Shown: in pieces, positions 1 to 6,058 of the stretch | Numbering within the stretch: the stretch's first letter is position 1 | How the letters are laid out: each line of letters begins with the position of its first letter | Assembly: GCA_030598305.1 (NCBI GenBank) | Contig: JAUVQC010000082.1 | Location: 1 to 6,303, forward strand | From: Actinomycetes bacterium | GTDB lineage: Bacteria; Actinomycetota; Acidimicrobiia; UBA5794 | Length of the DNA stretch: 6,303 nucleotides | Direction: 5' to 3' | The notes under the pieces: model-generated | Database searches by the model: none | What the model saw: only the letters and a program-made list of their open reading frames with translations | What the model was told of the DNA's origin: nothing | Position numbers and translations under genes: made by a program

Positions 1-137
1 CAATATCGGTTGCCCGCAAGGCGATCGAAGAAGGTGTTGCGGACAAGGTTGATGATCTCGAGGCGGCGATCGATGGTGAGATGTGGACTGCAGAGTACCT
101 GCCCTACCACCCCGTGGGCGCAGGCCCAATCGGGTAG
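1..137 (+). CDS. C-terminal end of a probable NAD-dependent malic enzyme (partial)
   Basis: The reading frame starting at base 3 is open from the window edge to a TAG at 135-137 and gives 44 residues; the gene begins outside the window. The visible tail starts ISVARKAIEEGVAD, runs through DLEAAIDGEMW and ends near EYLPYHPVG. A helix of the VAxxAIxxGVA kind, then DLEAxI and a closing M-[YW]-x-P/A-x-Y stretch, is how many bacterial malic enzymes (oxidative decarboxylation of malate to pyruvate) end, from general family knowledge. None of the nucleotide-binding or catalytic residues lies inside the window, so the call rests on this C-terminal pattern alone. Another soluble dehydrogenase is possible. 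The gene converges on the acyl-CoA dehydrogenase, with a 78-bp gap that holds a large hairpin. Confidence 0.5.
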   Translation, partial: ISVARKAIEEGVADKVDDLEAAIDGEMWTAEYLPYHPVGAGPIG

Positions 138-181
138 CGAGATCGCGGCCCTGCGGAGCATCTCCGAAGGAACGCGTAGCA

Positions 182-217
182 AGTGCTCTGACCCCGAACG
201 TTCGTGGTCAGAGCACT
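182..217. terminator. Bidirectional terminator-like palindrome between convergent genes
   Basis: Two perfect 12-bp arms, agtgctctgacc (182-193) and ggtcagagcact (206-217), enclose a core whose cgaacgttcg (195-204) is itself a perfect palindrome. The only mismatch is c194 against t205. The whole 36 bp can fold as one hairpin in RNA from either strand. It lies 45 bp after the stop of the plus-strand gene and covers two bases of the stop codon (216-218) of the minus-strand acyl-CoA dehydrogenase. There is no T-run after it on either strand, so it would be a U-less actinobacterial-type terminator or an mRNA 3'-end stabiliser. A protein-binding palindrome is a less likely alternative. Confidence 0.65.
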
Positions 218-1361
218 AGACACCCATTCCCCGGCCAATGATCTCTTTCATGATCTCGGTGGTCCCGCCGTAGATCGTCTGTACACGAGCATCCACGAAC
301 GCTCGAGCGATCGGGTACTCCATCATGTAGCCGTATCCGCCGTGCATCTGGACACCCATGTCAACGACCCGACGGAGCATCTCTGTCGTCCACCATTTCG
401 CCTCGGCAGCCTGCTCGATCGAGAGGTCGCCCCTGACGTGCTCCTCGAGTAGTCGGTCGACGAAGACTCGTCCGATGTCAACCTCGGTTCTGGCCTCGGC
501 TAGGGCGAAGCGATTGTGTTGGAACCGACCGATGGGCCTACCGAACGCCTGGCGCTCCTTGGCGTAGTCCAGGGTCAGGTCCAGTGCCGCCTCGGCACCT
601 GCCACCGCGCCGATTGCGATCGAGAGCCGTTCCTGGGGAAGGTTCGCGACGAGTTGGAAGAAGCCCATGCCCTCCTCCCCGAGGCGATTCGCCACGGGTA
701 CCGCCACGTCATCGAAGAACAGCTCGGCAGTGTCCTGGGCGTGAAGCCCCATCTTGTCCAAGTTGCGCCCACGAGCAAACCCATCCATTCCGTCCTCGAC
801 CACGAGCAGTGTCAGGCCGGCATGTGGGTCATCGGAAGTTCTCGCCACGATGATGACGAGATCCGCGTTGATGCCGTTGGTGATGAACGTCTTGGATCCG
901 TTGACGACGTACGTGTCGCCCTCGAGCTTCGCCGTGGTCGCGATTCGAGAGAGGTCCGAGCCGGTGGCGGGCTCCGTCATTGCAATGGCCGTCATGAGGT
1001 CGCCGCTTGCGAGTCCCTGGAGCCATCTGTCCTTCTGCGCCTTGGTGCAGTAGGTCGTGAAGTACGGCACACAGATGTCGTTGTGCAACGTGATGCACAT
1101 GCTTGATGAACCGGCCCCACCGGCGGTGAATACCTCTGTGATCACCGCGTTGAATCGGAAATCTGAAACGCCACCCCCTCCGTACGACTCGGGTACCTCC
1201 ATGGCGAGAAGTCCAGCTCTGCCCGCGTTTCGGAACATCTCCTTGTCAACGATTCCAGCTCGCTCCCATTCGTCGACGTGGGGGAGGATCTCCTTCTCCA
1301 TGAAGTGCTGGACGGATTCCCGAAAGAGTTGATGGTCTGGATCGAACACAGTTCGTTGCAT
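216..1361 (-). CDS. Acyl-CoA dehydrogenase, long-chain (LCAD)-like
   Basis: This 381-aa protein has full family length. It is a soluble FAD enzyme that would oxidise an acyl-CoA to the trans-2-enoyl-CoA and pass electrons to electron-transfer flavoprotein. Visible landmarks: the N-terminal helical domain (about 1-120); the beta-domain flavin/substrate loop AMTEPATGSDLS (127-138) and YVVNGSKTFITNG (151-163); and the C-terminal helical domain with ERQAFGRPIGRFQ (269-281) and the second family signature Q338-MHGGYGY (to 345), E348, R353, D357. The usual catalytic Glu of the YEGT motif is Gly here (Y364-G365-G366-T367). As in LCAD and isovaleryl-CoA dehydrogenase, the base is probably E244 in LPQER. 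The C-terminus YGGTTEIMKEIIGRG closely resembles LCAD. No clear ribosome-binding site precedes the ATG. Substrate chain length cannot be read from the sequence. It stands alone, with no ETF or thiolase neighbour in view. Confidence 0.93.
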   Translation of the reverse strand: MQRTVFDPDHQLFRESVQHFMEKEILPHVDEWERAGIVDKEMFRNAGRAGLLAMEVPESYGGGGVSDFRFNAVITEVFTAGGAGSSSMCITLHNDICVPYFTTYCTKAQKDRWLQGLASGDLMTAIAMTEPATGSDLSRIATTAKLEGDTYVVNGSKTFITNGINADLVIIVARTSDDPHAGLTLLVVEDGMDGFARGRNLDKMGLHAQDTAELFFDDVAVPVANRLGEEGMGFFQLVANLPQERLSIAIGAVAGAEAALDLTLDYAKERQAFGRPIGRFQHNRFALAEARTEVDIGRVFVDRLLEEHVRGDLSIEQAAEAKWWTTEMLRRVVDMGVQMHGGYGYMMEYPIARAFVDARVQTIYGGTTEIMKEIIGRGMGV

Positions 1362-1601
1362 GGCTTCACGGTAATCGGACTTCCGGGAGCAGGACGCTTC
1401 GAGAGCGAAGCGTTGCGATGTCCGGTGTCCGATTAGTCATTGACAGCGAGAGACATCAGCGCGACGGTGGAGGTGAACAGACCGACTTGAGACCGACCGC
1501 CGTGTCGACTCAGGATCGACATGAGACAGATACCTCGGCATCTGGAAACCAGGCCGTTTATGGCCATGATCAGAACGCCGTCACGGTAGGTCGGTTTGCA
1601 T
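1362..1601. other. Intergenic region upstream of the acyl-CoA dehydrogenase gene
   Basis: This stretch lies between the acyl-CoA dehydrogenase start and the terminator hairpin of the lipoprotein gene. Beyond the nested repeat next to the ATG, it contains two identical 8-mers, agaccgac, at 1479-1486 and 1490-1497, a period of 11 bp (about one helical turn). No convincing promoter could be read. A 44-codon minus-strand frame (1433-1567) and a 61-codon plus-strand frame (1418-1603) cross it, but neither has a clear ribosome-binding site or a recognisable protein. Confidence 0.4.
1372..1435 (-). promoter_or_regulatory. Nested inverted repeat in the leader of the acyl-CoA dehydrogenase gene
   Basis: A perfect 9-bp outer inverted repeat, taatcggac (1372-1380) and gtccgatta (1427-1435), encloses an inner perfect 8-bp stem, acgcttcg (1394-1401) and cgaagcgt (1406-1413), with the 4-base loop agag. 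The outer repeat ends about 10 bp upstream of the ATG at 1361. On RNA it would form a two-level structure close to the translation start. On DNA the outer arms could be a pair of half-sites for a regulator. No T-run follows the inner hairpin in the direction of the gene. What acts on it cannot be told from sequence. Confidence 0.4.
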
Positions 1602-1629
1602 GAGAGGGACCTCGGTGGAGGTCCCTCTC
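1602..1629 (-). terminator. Strong terminator-like hairpin after the lipoprotein gene
   Basis: A perfect 12-bp inverted repeat, gagagggacctc (1602-1613) and gaggtccctctc (1618-1629), has the 4-base loop ggtg. It begins 18 bp after the stop codon of the minus-strand lipoprotein gene and suits transcription termination of that gene. No U-tract follows on the minus strand; on the plus strand only a mixed pyrimidine stretch follows, where no gene ends. It also insulates the acyl-CoA dehydrogenase promoter region from read-through. Confidence 0.7.
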
Positions 1630-1647
1630 TCTCGTTGCTTCCCGAAC

Positions 1648-2157
1648 TCAGGATCGCTGCTCGATGGGCATGTCCAGGGATCGTCCGGCGGTATCGATGA
1701 TGTTCCACACATTGGCGAACAAGGCTTCTGATGGATCGAGCCTCTCGTCGATGCTGTTGAATGTGACCTCTCCCGATGGCAACAGGAATACGAACGTGGT
1801 GTCCGTTCCGTCGACGCAGCCCTGACACTTGCCAGCGGGCAGCCGCTGCCGAAGTGCCTCGAGGTCAACCTCCCCGAGCTCGGTGACAAGTTCGGTGATC
1901 AGCGATTCGTCCACGATTGAAGAATCGACCGGTGCATCGGGCCCACCTGTCCGAAGTAGGTCGACCTGTGCGTTCGCATACACGACAAAGGTCGGGCAGT
2001 TCGGACCCATCATCATGCATCCACCGGATTGAACGACTGTCACGACGACTCGGTCTGGGTCGATGGAATGTTGCGTTGATGCGGTGACTTCACGAGAGGA
2101 CCCGCACGCTGCCAGCACAAGGGAGAGGACGACAACGATCGGTGTGAGGCGCTTCAT
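1648..2157 (-). CDS. Hypothetical lipoprotein with four cysteines in the mature part
   Basis: This 169-aa protein begins MKRLTPIVVVLSLVLAACGS, a typical type II signal: basic n-region, hydrophobic core and lipobox L-A-A-C with the lipidated Cys at 18. It should be exported and anchored to the outer face of the membrane. The frame is open further upstream (to 2316), but the start at 2157 is chosen because it puts the signal peptide at the N-terminus and leaves a gap before the divergent gene. No strong ribosome-binding site is seen. The mature part has C47 and C54 (GGCMMMGPNCP) and a CxxC at C111/C114 (GKCQGC), then a predicted strand pair (TFVFLLPSGEVTFNSI, 121-136). The Cys pattern suggests disulfides or a metal site. 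GxNCPxxxVYxxxxV loosely recalls small secreted domains of the DUF6438 kind, but this is a weak impression. Function unknown. Confidence 0.82.
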   Translation of the reverse strand: MKRLTPIVVVLSLVLAACGSSREVTASTQHSIDPDRVVVTVVQSGGCMMMGPNCPTFVVYANAQVDLLRTGGPDAPVDSSIVDESLITELVTELGEVDLEALRQRLPAGKCQGCVDGTDTTFVFLLPSGEVTFNSIDERLDPSEALFANVWNIIDTAGRSLDMPIEQRS

Positions 2158-2228
2158 GGCTGTTGGACGTCTTGGGGTGGGTGTGAGGTTTCCTCGTTGT
2201 GCGCCCGTCCATCTGGTAGAACTATGAG
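2158..2228. promoter_or_regulatory. Divergent promoter region of lipoprotein and membrane hydrolase genes
   Basis: These 71 bp separate two start codons that point away from each other, so both promoters must lie here or within the neighbouring genes. A G-rich plus-strand run occurs around 2172-2188. The tagaac at 2217-2222 sits 6 bp before the ATG at 2229 and could be a -10 element of a leaderless transcript, common in Actinobacteria, but the match to TANNNT is imperfect. No clear -35/-10 pair was found for either direction. Confidence 0.45.
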
Positions 2229-4655
2229 ATGCGACAGATTCACGACTACGAAGACCGGTCTTCGGGCCACTCTCCCCGCGTCGAGCTGATGGTCCACGGG
2301 GTTGGGGGAACCCCACCAGAGTCGATGCTCGACTCCCATGAGATCGCCAGGGTCCGAGGCGATTCGACTGCTGCGTTCTTCCGTCTCAAACATGAGAGAC
2401 CTGATGCCGAGTATGTGCAGGAGGCATACTCGTGGGGCGGACTCACCGCCGGCTCCGCAACGAGGGCATTCTGGGTGTTTCTTGCGCCATTTGCGTTCCT
2501 CAATGTTGCGGGCTGGATGCTGCCCCCGGCCGTATCCGATGATGGAGATGGGTCCCCAGATCGACACCACGGCTTCACCGTCGGCGTACTGAGGCTCATC
2601 GGATTGACCGTGACCGTGCATGCGGTCATCTGGATAGGTCAGATGAGTATCGACTTCGCCGCCTGGCAGTGCGGTGGTTCCGTCACCTGTCGTTCGAGCA
2701 CCTGGGTTGTCTCCATGTTCGGTTGGGGTGTGTTCGAGGGTGCCCCTGGTCGCCGACTCGTCGCCGGGGCCCTCATACCTCTGTTCGTGATCCTCGTCGT
2801 GTATCTGTTGACGCGTCGGACCATCGACCGATATGAGACGGTCGATGATGCCTCGTTGGGCGACTATGAGGCCATTGTTGAGGACTCCTTCGCCGATCCG
2901 ACCTTCTGGCGCCGCGGTGACTCTCTCAGCGGGTTCGCCTCACTACACCTTGGGAGCGCAATGGCCGCACTTGCTTGGGTTCTGGCATGGACGTTGACAT
3001 GGTTGCAACCGGTAGGAACTCCGTGGATCCAGTGGATGCTCGGCACCGGCGCCCTTGGGCTACTCGTCGTCGGTGCCTTCGGCGTGGCGGTTGTCAGGGA
3101 TCCCTCACCCGCCACAGACCTGAGCGGATCGGACCGTCTCGGAAGGCTCGTTGTCTGGCACCGATCCATCGTCGCAGTGGTCCTTGGCCTCACGATGCTC
3201 TCCGGAGTGGTGTGGCCCGGATACGAGGACCCGGCGCGGAATGTGGCGCTCGATCCGTATGCGTCGGTATGGCGGCTGATATGGATCGCCTCGATCGTTG
3301 CTCTCGTGCTGTTCAGTGTTGCGGTGGCGACTCACCCGCGGCGGTCCATGTCTATTCGTGGCCCACTCGGACCCGATGACGCCGAGGTTTCTGTGGGTTT
3401 CGGTTCGTTCGGCTCAGTGGTCGCGATGCTCTTCGGCTTCCTCGTCGCGGTGGCGATCCTCGGAGGGTTCGGTGCAGCCACCGCTCGACTGCTCGGAGGT
3501 CGCCCGACGATCAGCCCGACGTACCTCTATGACGCCTTCGGCATCGTGACCGTTGTCTGGCTCGTCACGCTGTTCCTGGCACTTGGTGTTGCCTGGATCG
3601 TCCGTGGGCCTGTTCGCATCTCGACGGATCCCAACGATGTCTCCGACCTCGAGGAGGAGTTGACGGCCGGGTTCGAGGAGGACAGAGCATCGTTCTTCGC
3701 GGGTGCACAAAGAAAACGGGGATGGTTGATCTCGGTCAGGAATGAGCGCGACGCACGGGTATACGTGCGCACTGTGGAGTCCATCCTCGGATGGATGGTG
3801 GCGGTCGCCATGATCGGGGCAATCGTTCTGCTTGCCGTCCAAGCGACTGCACCGGATGTGCTGCGCTCTGCTATTGACTCCCTACCGTCGACCATCGTCA
3901 CAGGAACAACCTGGTTCGTCGCCGTGGGCATCCCGGTCGGCATGATCTGGGCGATCCGCAGGGCCTACGGCTCCCAACAGACACGAAAGCTGATCGGAAC
4001 ATTGTGGGATGTCGTGACGTTCTGGCCCCGGTGGTTCCATCCACTTGCACCCCCTTCATATTCGGGAAGAGCGATTCCTGAGCTACGCACCAGAATCGAC
4101 TCACTTGTGCGTGGAGGTGACCACGGTGGGGGCGACGCGGCCGTTGTCGTGACGGCCCACAGCCAGGGCAGTGTTGTGGCGCTCGCCGCGATCGATGGCC
4201 TGAGAGGCCACGGGTGGCTCTCGAACGTATCGCTACTGACCCATGGAAGCCCGATCACGCGGTTGTATGTGCGACTGTTCCCGGCTCACATGACCGGGCC
4301 GATCGAGCGGGTCAACGATGCCCTTGATCGGGAACGGTGGGTGAACCTGTACAGGTTGACCGATCCGATCGGCGGCGCGATATCGGGTGAGACGGCTGCA
4401 GGACGGCGCGGCTCGTGGGATGCCCGGTCGGGCCATCCGCTCAACGACATCCCACCGGACGCGTTCGCCGCCGGTCAGAATCCGGTGGCGGATCCGGATC
4501 TCAGGATTTTCTCCGATGGCAGCGCGGCTGGGCCGATATTCCCAAAGAAGGGAGACCCGTACCCGCTGCCACTGGGCCACTCCGCGTACAACCGGGCGCC
4601 CGAGTTCGACCGATCCGTGCGCTCGATGCTCGGACTGGGACCTACAGGGGATTGA
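2229..4655 (+). CDS. Polytopic membrane protein with a split alpha/beta-hydrolase (lipase-like) domain
   Basis: This 808-aa protein carries serine-hydrolase motifs at both ends. Near the N-terminus, VELMVHGVGGTPPES (18-32) reads as a beta strand followed by an HG oxyanion loop. Near the C-terminus, AVVVTAHSQGSVVALAA (638-654) is a nucleophile elbow of the A-x-S-x-G form with S645. Likely triad partners are D712 (LYRLTDPIGG) and H784 (PLGHSAYNRAPEF). Between them are hydrophobic segments at about 79-99, 116-137, 156-170 (weak), 177-195, 237-258, 265-289, 308-329, 346-368, 393-417, 433-458, 517-539 and 555-578. Counting 12 puts both ends and the basic loops (TRRTIDR, HPRRS, RKRGW, RRAYG) in the cytosol, in line with the positive-inside rule. 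There is no signal peptide. An in-frame TAG at 2217 and the position of HGVGG fix the start at 2229. Substrate unknown; a lipid or acyl ester is an inference. Its 3' end overlaps the convergent lyase gene by 14 bp. Confidence 0.85.
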   Translation: MRQIHDYEDRSSGHSPRVELMVHGVGGTPPESMLDSHEIARVRGDSTAAFFRLKHERPDAEYVQEAYSWGGLTAGSATRAFWVFLAPFAFLNVAGWMLPPAVSDDGDGSPDRHHGFTVGVLRLIGLTVTVHAVIWIGQMSIDFAAWQCGGSVTCRSSTWVVSMFGWGVFEGAPGRRLVAGALIPLFVILVVYLLTRRTIDRYETVDDASLGDYEAIVEDSFADPTFWRRGDSLSGFASLHLGSAMAALAWVLAWTLTWLQPVGTPWIQWMLGTGALGLLVVGAFGVAVVRDPSPATDLSGSDRLGRLVVWHRSIVAVVLGLTMLSGVVWPGYEDPARNVALDPYASVWRLIWIASIVALVLFSVAVATHPRRSMSIRGPLGPDDAEVSVGFGSFGSVVAMLFGFLVAVAILGGFGAATARLLGGRPTISPTYLYDAFGIVTVVWLVTLFLALGVAWIVRGPVRISTDPNDVSDLEEELTAGFEEDRASFFAGAQRKRGWLISVRNERDARVYVRTVESILGWMVAVAMIGAIVLLAVQATAPDVLRSAIDSLPSTIVTGTTWFVAVGIPVGMIWAIRRAYGSQQTRKLIGTLWDVVTFWPRWFHPLAPPSYSGRAIPELRTRIDSLVRGGDHGGGDAAVVVTAHSQGSVVALAAIDGLRGHGWLSNVSLLTHGSPITRLYVRLFPAHMTGPIERVNDALDRERWVNLYRLTDPIGGAISGETAAGRRGSWDARSGHPLNDIPPDAFAAGQNPVADPDLRIFSDGSAAGPIFPKKGDPYPLPLGHSAYNRAPEFDRSVRSMLGLGPTGD

Positions 4656-6018
4656 GCCTCGCGGTGAAGTGCCTGAGCCAGGGAGCCTGCTCGACGATCT
4701 CGTACCCACCGAGTTGGTCGGCTCTGCTCGCGACGTCGATGACCACTTCGGCGACATAATCGATGTGGCTCTGTGTGTACGTTCGTCGCGGAATCGCAAG
4801 CCGGACAAGCTCCATTGCAGCGGGTCTGTCGGGGCCGCCCTCGGGGTCAACCTTCCCGAACATGACCGTGCCAATCTCGACGCCTCGTACGCCTCCGGCA
4901 CGGTAGAGCTCGATCGCAAGCGATTGCGCTGGATACTGGTGTGCCGGCACGTTGGGGAGGAGCGATGCGGCGTCGAGGTAGACAGCGTGCCCACCCGGAG
5001 GTTGTACGATCGGCATCCCACCCGCGAGGACCGTTTCGGCAAGGTACTCCGTTGATCGGATGCGATATCTGAGGTAGTTCTCGTCGAGTACTTCGTTGAG
5101 TCCAACGGCCAACGCTTCGAGGTCGTACCCCGCAAGTCCACCGTAGGTGGGGAAACCTTCGGTGAGGATGAGCAGATTGCGTGCGGTCAGCGCCCACTCC
5201 GAGTCGTTGAGGGCCAGGAAGCCGCCGATGTTCCCAAGGCCATCCTTCTTCGCAGACATCGTCGCGCCGTCCGCATAGGAGAACATCTCCTCTGCGATTT
5301 CTCGAGGCGTCCTATCCGCGTAACCGTCTTCGCGCATCTTGATGAACCATGCGTTCTCTGCGAACCGACAAGCATCAAGGAACAGCGGCACGCGATATTC
5401 GTCGCACAAGGCGCGGGCTTCGCGCAGATTGGCCATCGACACCGGCTGGCCGCCACCTGAGTTGTTCGTCACGGTGATCATCACGAGCGGTACCCGGTCA
5501 CTTGCCTCATCCAGGGTCGCTCGCAGCCGGTCGATGTCGATGTTGCCCTTGAAGGGGAGGATCGTTGCTGGATCCGTACCGCCGGGTATGACCATGTCAC
5601 GGGCCTCAGCACCCTGATACTCAACGTTCGCCCTCGTCGTATCGAAGTGCGTGTTGTTCGGCACGATGCTGTCCTCTTCGACTGCGACGCTGAAGAGGAT
5701 CTTCTCAGCCGCACGGCCCTGGTGCGTCGGGATCACGTGATCGAAGCCCGTGATCCTCTGGACGGTCTCCTCGAATCGGAAGAACGACCGACTACCGGCG
5801 TAGGTCTCGTCGCCGCGCATCATGCCGGCCCACTGTTCCGAAGACATCGCCCCTGTGCCTGAATCGGTGAGAAGATCGATGATCACTTCATCGGCGTGGA
5901 GCCCGAAGAGGTTGTAGCCCGAACGTTGTAGCGCGGCCTCGCGGGCGTCGACGTCAGGGAGGTCGATGGCTTGTACGGTGTGGATCCGGAACGGTTCGAT
6001 GATCGTTTTGTAGTCCAT
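4642..6018 (-). CDS. tnaA: Tryptophanase (beta-eliminating PLP lyase)
   Basis: This 458-aa protein matches the tryptophanase/tyrosine phenol-lyase family along its whole length (family members are about 456-471 aa): IDLLTDSGTGAMSSEQWAGM (47-66), MRGDETYAGSRS (67-78), PTHQGRAAE (97-105), GGGQPVSMANL (188-198), SAKKDGLGNIGG (255-266), EGFPTYGGLAG (287-297), IPRRTYTQSHID (409-420) and LRHFTARL (448-455). K258 is the expected PLP Schiff-base lysine and Y73 the conserved active-site tyrosine. Three positions that separate the two activities are of the tryptophanase type: D126 (FDTT, not FTTT), I382 (VEIG, where tyrosine phenol-lyase has Arg) and H450 (LRHF, not LRFF). Expected reaction: tryptophan to indole, pyruvate and ammonia, cytosolic. 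An in-frame stop just upstream with no alternative start between fixes the ATG at 6018. No Shine-Dalgarno is visible. It probably follows the partial upstream gene in one transcript, and no tnaC-like leader fits in the 20-nt gap. Confidence 0.92.
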   Translation of the reverse strand: MDYKTIIEPFRIHTVQAIDLPDVDAREAALQRSGYNLFGLHADEVIIDLLTDSGTGAMSSEQWAGMMRGDETYAGSRSFFRFEETVQRITGFDHVIPTHQGRAAEKILFSVAVEEDSIVPNNTHFDTTRANVEYQGAEARDMVIPGGTDPATILPFKGNIDIDRLRATLDEASDRVPLVMITVTNNSGGGQPVSMANLREARALCDEYRVPLFLDACRFAENAWFIKMREDGYADRTPREIAEEMFSYADGATMSAKKDGLGNIGGFLALNDSEWALTARNLLILTEGFPTYGGLAGYDLEALAVGLNEVLDENYLRYRIRSTEYLAETVLAGGMPIVQPPGGHAVYLDAASLLPNVPAHQYPAQSLAIELYRAGGVRGVEIGTVMFGKVDPEGGPDRPAAMELVRLAIPRRTYTQSHIDYVAEVVIDVASRADQLGGYEIVEQAPWLRHFTARLNPL

Positions 6019-6037
6019 GAAACGCAGAGTACAGACA

Positions 6038-6058
6038 GTCAGAGGTCAGAGGTCAGAA
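6038..6058. repeat. Three tandem heptamers spanning a stop codon
   Basis: Gtcagag (6038-6044), gtcagag (6045-6051) and gtcagaa (6052-6058) lie head to tail. On the minus strand they encode the last residues of the upstream gene (around LLTSDL) and include its TGA (6039-6041). Because the unit is 7 bp, gain or loss of one copy would shift the frame at the very end of that gene and could move its stop relative to the tnaA start. Confidence 0.8.

Noticed and set aside
516..1106. A 196-codon open frame on the plus strand
   Set aside because: It lies wholly antisense to the well-supported acyl-CoA dehydrogenase, and its product has no recognisable domain.
1433..1567. A 44-codon minus-strand frame with a hydrophobic tail (LFTSTVALMSLAVND) upstream of the acyl-CoA dehydrogenase
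   Set aside because: No convincing ribosome-binding site or known family, and the frame continues far upstream across the lipoprotein gene, as chance open frames do in high-GC DNA. Conservation would be needed to revive it.
2172..2188. Possible G-quadruplex in the divergent intergenic region
   Set aside because: The G-runs are uneven and only a two-layer form could be drawn; too weak to claim.
2158..2316. A 53-residue N-terminal extension of the lipoprotein
   Set aside because: It would bury the signal peptide, consists of Arg/Pro/Ser-rich sequence, and overlaps the start of the divergent hydrolase gene.
4233..5141. A 302-codon minus-strand open frame
   Set aside because: It overlaps the 3' end of the membrane hydrolase gene and the tryptophanase gene in another frame; the product is Arg/Ser/Thr-rich low-complexity text typical of a shadow frame.
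6019..6038. A tnaC-like leader peptide or Rho-dependent attenuator before tnaA
   Set aside because: The gap is only 20 nt and holds no start codon or Trp codon.
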